Assembly: GCA_023249795.1 (NCBI GenBank) | Contig: JAHFBU010000064.1 | Coordinates: 1-6,720 of the forward strand | Reading direction: 5' to 3' | DNA length: 6,720 nt | DNA from: Syntrophaceae bacterium | Lineage (GTDB): Bacteria > Desulfobacterota > Syntrophia > Syntrophales > UBA5619 | In this document: piece by piece, positions 4,518 through 6,720 of the stretch | Position numbering within the stretch: the first letter of the stretch is position 1 | How the letters are laid out: each line of letters opens with the position of its first letter | Position numbers and translations under genes: made by a program | The notes under the pieces: model-generated | Databases searched by the model: none | Seen by the model: the letters and a program-made list of their open reading frames with translations, nothing else | What the model was told of the DNA's origin: nothing

Positions 4518-6236
4518 GTGGAAAAGGAATCCATGAAGACGGGCGAACGCGTGCTCTTCTTTCTTCGGTATAGGGAAGCCCCTATCTTTGAAGGGAAAAC
4601 GTGGGTCGAAAAGAAATTCTGGTGCGTACCCACGCCCTCGACAGGAGATTTCAAAATCCGCGACGGCAAGCTCCACGGGGGCTGGTACTTCGTGAGCTAT
4701 CCCCACGGCATGTGGGGAGCCGATGCATCGACAGTGCTGGCCCTCGTCCGGGGTTATGTTCTCCACAAGGGCGGAGAGAAGCCTGAAAAGGCCCTGTCCG
4801 TAATATCGGACAGACTGTCGCTGCAAAGGGTGGATGCACTGTTAAAAACAAATGGTCAGGGATCCGCCGAGGATTTTCAGGAACTGCATTGGCTACTCAT
4901 GGCGCAGTCGGAATTCGGCGAGGGGAAAAACGTGCCGGCAGTGCTGCGCGCCGCGGGAATACCCAATGCGCTGGTGCAGGTGGGGGTAGCGTTGGCCCTG
5001 AGGTCAGCCACCCCTTCCGACGAAGTGTTGGAGGCCCTCTCATCTCTGCTCCTCGTCAAGAATACCTTCGTCCAGGCCGAAGCGGCGCGCACCATTGCGC
5101 TCCGGGAATTCCCCAGGGACAAGGTGATTCAAGTTCTCCTCAAAGCACTTCCGGATTCTGACCCACATGGGCAGAGTCCATCCGGATTTATGGATCCTCT
5201 GCGCAACAAAAGCGCCTCAGGGCGGGAAATGATCATCCGCGTCCTTACTCATTACGGAGCTGAAAAAGAGGCGCATGACGGACTGATAGGTTTCTTTAAA
5301 GACGAGGATATCACAGAAAGCGTCATGCTTGCCTTGGCCGATCATTTCGTGCGTTTCCCATCCGAAAAGGCCCGCGAAAGAATCCTGGAAATGTACGGCC
5401 ATTGCCCGGACCACGCCGTTCCTTTGTTCCACTCCTACCTGCTTCGCGAAAAAAGTGGGCCGTCTCTGGGGGCGGTGTACCGCCGGATATTCGATATGCG
5501 CCTTGCGGATCGGTTCTTGATCCCGGCATTCGATGAGTTCGAGAAGGCATTGCCTCCCGGAGACCCTCGGCCCATTGAACTGGCCAGGGAAATCATAAGG
5601 AAGGCCAAACCAGACCACGGCGAAGCACTGGTTTTCGCCATGAAGAAGGTTCTTCCCGGCGCAAGGGACAAGGATGTGGAAAACGCCGTAAAAGCGCTCG
5701 GGGTCGCCGAACTGGATTATTATCGGCGCGGCAATGCCTTCACTGTCCTTGCCGCCGAGGTCCCCAAGGGGGAGCCGCGCGTCCAGAGGGCTCTCATCGA
5801 AGGGCTTGAAAAATACACCAAGAACAAAGCAATTGACTACATCTTCTTCGCATGCATCGCACAGGCGAGTCCCGAGATTGAAAGATTGCTTTTGAAAGTG
5901 GATACAGGGCAAAAGGAAGAAGGAAAACCTGTAAAAGTGTGGGAGGGACTCCCGCCCAACCCGGAAGCGCTGGCAATGGCGAAAATGGGAGTGGAACTGG
6001 TGCTTCGTCCTCCCGGTTCTCCTCGCGACACCTTGGACGCGTGGCTCAGACTCCTCGAACAGGAAGCGAAGCTGGGTTATGGTACGGAGATTCTCCTTAG
6101 CGAGATATCCCGCATCACGCCAGCAGACCTCCGCGGGTACGCTATGGATGAGATTCGCAGAAGGTTGCATCCAAGGCGCGTGGTAATTGCCCTCGAAGTT
6201 CTCGAAAAACACGGATGGAAAATCAGCGGCAAATAG
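4518..6236 (+). CDS. HEAT-like repeat protein, portion downstream of the TAG
   Basis: The remaining open frame gives 572 residues from GTG 4518. An ATG at 4533, with AAGGA four bases upstream, is a better-placed restart and would give 567 residues. Neither start carries a signal peptide, so a reinitiated product would stay in the cytoplasm, unlike the intact ancestor. The content is alpha-helical HEAT-like repeats (densest about residues 120-300), for example EVLEALSSLLLV and KARERILEMYG, with charged, Lys/Glu-rich spacing and a C-terminal helix pair ending VVIALEVLEKHGWKISGK. The frame shows no further stops or frameshifts over 1.7 kb, so the inactivation, if real, is recent or this part is still translated. 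Gene finders will probably report this segment as an ordinary hypothetical protein. Function not recognised. Confidence 0.6.
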   Translation: MEKESMKTGERVLFFLRYREAPIFEGKTWVEKKFWCVPTPSTGDFKIRDGKLHGGWYFVSYPHGMWGADASTVLALVRGYVLHKGGEKPEKALSVISDRLSLQRVDALLKTNGQGSAEDFQELHWLLMAQSEFGEGKNVPAVLRAAGIPNALVQVGVALALRSATPSDEVLEALSSLLLVKNTFVQAEAARTIALREFPRDKVIQVLLKALPDSDPHGQSPSGFMDPLRNKSASGREMIIRVLTHYGAEKEAHDGLIGFFKDEDITESVMLALADHFVRFPSEKARERILEMYGHCPDHAVPLFHSYLLREKSGPSLGAVYRRIFDMRLADRFLIPAFDEFEKALPPGDPRPIELAREIIRKAKPDHGEALVFAMKKVLPGARDKDVENAVKALGVAELDYYRRGNAFTVLAAEVPKGEPRVQRALIEGLEKYTKNKAIDYIFFACIAQASPEIERLLLKVDTGQKEEGKPVKVWEGLPPNPEALAMAKMGVELVLRPPGSPRDTLDAWLRLLEQEAKLGYGTEILLSEISRITPADLRGYAMDEIRRRLHPRRVVIALEVLEKHGWKISGK

Positions 6237-6318
6237 GGATGCTCGCGATTGGCACCTGCAAGGAATCGACTGAATACCATCTTAAAAAAGGATTTATCGA
6301 AACTATGTGCGATTCATC

Positions 6319-6341
6319 CTTCCGAAGCTTACCATCGGAAG
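6319..6341. repeat. Inverted repeat between convergent genes
   Basis: CTTCCGA (6319-6325) and TCGGAAG (6335-6341) are perfect seven-base arms around a nine-base loop, in the 190-bp gap (6237-6426) between the HEAT-protein gene and livF, which converge. It lacks a T-tract on either strand, so it is at best a weak, possibly bidirectional, transcription end signal. Nothing else recognisable is seen in this gap. Confidence 0.35.
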
Positions 6342-6426
6342 CGGGCTGAGCCGTGAGTCGCTGGTGACCTGACTCTCAACGTGGATGCAACGAAATGAAG
6401 ATATGCTGTTTTGCTGAGGTTGCCCG

Positions 6427-6720
6427 CTACACCCCAAGGAAGGCCGTTCTGACATGTTCGTTGTTCAGCAACGATTCGCCCGCCCCCTGCATGACGATCC
6501 CGCCGTTTTCCAACACGTAAGCCCTGTCGGCAAGCGAGAGTGTCTGTTCGACGTTCTGCTCCACGATCAGCACGGTGACGCCTTCCTGCTTGATCCGCCT
6601 GATGACGTTGAATATGTCCCTCACGAGGATCGGGGAGAGGCCGAGGGAAGGCTCATCGAACATCTGGAGCTTGGGCTTGCCCATGAGCCCCCGTGCGATG
6701 GCGAGCATCTGTTGCTCTCC
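6427..6720 (-). CDS. livF: Branched-chain amino acid ABC transporter ATP-binding protein LivF, C-terminal part
   Basis: The last 97 residues of an ABC ATPase; the N-terminus with the Walker A motif lies beyond the right edge. The fragment opens with GEQQMLAIARGLM, the tail of the ABC signature (LSGGEQQ), then Walker B and D-loop LQMFDEPSLGLSP (Asp22-Glu23). The switch region is VLIVEQNVEQTL, where the LivF family has Asn instead of the usual His. It ends in the family C-terminus: VLENGGIVMQGAGESLLNNE, then HVRTAFLGV. LivF pairs with LivG on the cytoplasmic face of the LivHM permease to energise uptake of Leu/Ile/Val or related amino acids and amides. The rest of the liv operon would lie upstream, to the right. 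It ends with TAG, showing that TAG is an ordinary terminator in this genome. The family assignment is firm; the substrate cannot be read from this part. Confidence 0.93.
   Translation of the reverse strand, partial: GEQQMLAIARGLMGKPKLQMFDEPSLGLSPILVRDIFNVIRRIKQEGVTVLIVEQNVEQTLSLADRAYVLENGGIVMQGAGESLLNNEHVRTAFLGV

Larger units (their letters stand above)
4269..6236 (+). pseudogene. Secreted HEAT-like repeat protein gene interrupted by an in-frame TAG (codon 61)
   Basis: One reading frame runs from ATG 4269 (GAGGAG six bases upstream) to TAG 6234-6236, 655 codons, broken only by TAG at 4449-4451. Residues 1-21 are a Sec signal peptide (MKKAAVYCVLLGLLAAGPAHA, cleavage before SSW). Residues about 25-85 form a small domain: DDAELIALVEITEG, then GKVLDVL, the TAG, and GEDPGKPIKIYDYNN. 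The sequence on both sides of the TAG reads as one continuous domain, where 'VLxVLKGE' would be natural, so an AAG-to-TAG change is likely. The mature chain from about residue 200 on is a series of paired amphipathic helices resembling HEAT repeats (for example NTFVQAEAARTIALREFP and ESVMLALADHFVRFP). Exported, probably periplasmic or surface; no enzyme motif is seen and no function is assigned. A nonsense mutation is most likely; a sequencing error is the main alternative. The operator-like elements immediately upstream suggest control together with, or by, the preceding regulator. Confidence 0.7.

Noticed and set aside
5217..6212. 331-codon minus-strand frame opposite the HEAT-like gene
   Set aside because: It is antisense to a coherent helical repeat protein, has no ribosome site or domain, and has an irregular Phe/Cys-rich composition.
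6246..6262. TTGGCACCTGCAAGG as a second sigma-54 promoter
   Set aside because: The GG-to-GC spacing is only five bases instead of ten, and it points toward no start codon.

Overview
The window suggests a Gram-negative bacterium. It encodes a signal-peptide-bearing outer-membrane barrel, a P-II/AmtB pair behind a sigma-54-type promoter, and a branched-chain amino acid ABC ATPase. The style of the porin fragment and the Fis-type helix-turn-helix recalls Deltaproteobacteria/Desulfobacterota, but that placement is an inference from family resemblance.

Left third (1-2363, minus strand): an ammonium-assimilation cluster read right to left. A textbook sigma-54 -24/-12 element (2337-2354) is followed by amtB (ammonium channel), glnK (P-II signal protein, tightly coupled to amtB), a stand-alone 72-residue Fis-type helix-turn-helix protein, and the N-terminal part of an outer-membrane porin-like protein that leaves the window. 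All four genes point the same way with small gaps, so they probably form one nitrogen-responsive operon. The P-II protein lacks the usual uridylylated Tyr51 in its T-loop.

Middle (2226-4268): a 458-bp divergent intergenic region holds the amtB promoter on one strand and a good sigma-70-type promoter (TTGACA, 17 bp, TATGCT) on the other. The latter drives an unusual 491-residue fusion protein: a RibD/cytidine-deaminase-like zinc domain, then the HATPase_c_4-type ATP-binding module of Schlafen/AlbA-type transcriptional regulators, then a C-terminal winged-helix domain. Starting at its stop codon lie two copies of a 33-bp element. Each copy is built from three half-sites related to ATCGCGACAC (two direct, one inverted), and the copies are 62 bp apart. 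They occupy the whole gap up to the ribosome-binding site of the next gene and look like operators for a DNA-binding regulator, plausibly the fusion protein itself.

Right third (4269-6720): a secreted, alpha-helical HEAT-like repeat protein whose reading frame is continuous from 4269 to 6236 except for one in-frame TAG at codon 61. This makes it a probable recent pseudogene, or a sequencing error. TAG is used as an ordinary stop by several other genes here, which argues against recoding. After a 190-bp convergent gap with one inverted repeat comes the C-terminal part of livF on the minus strand.

The strongest candidate for something undescribed is the deaminase-HATPase-winged-helix fusion together with its paired 33-bp elements.
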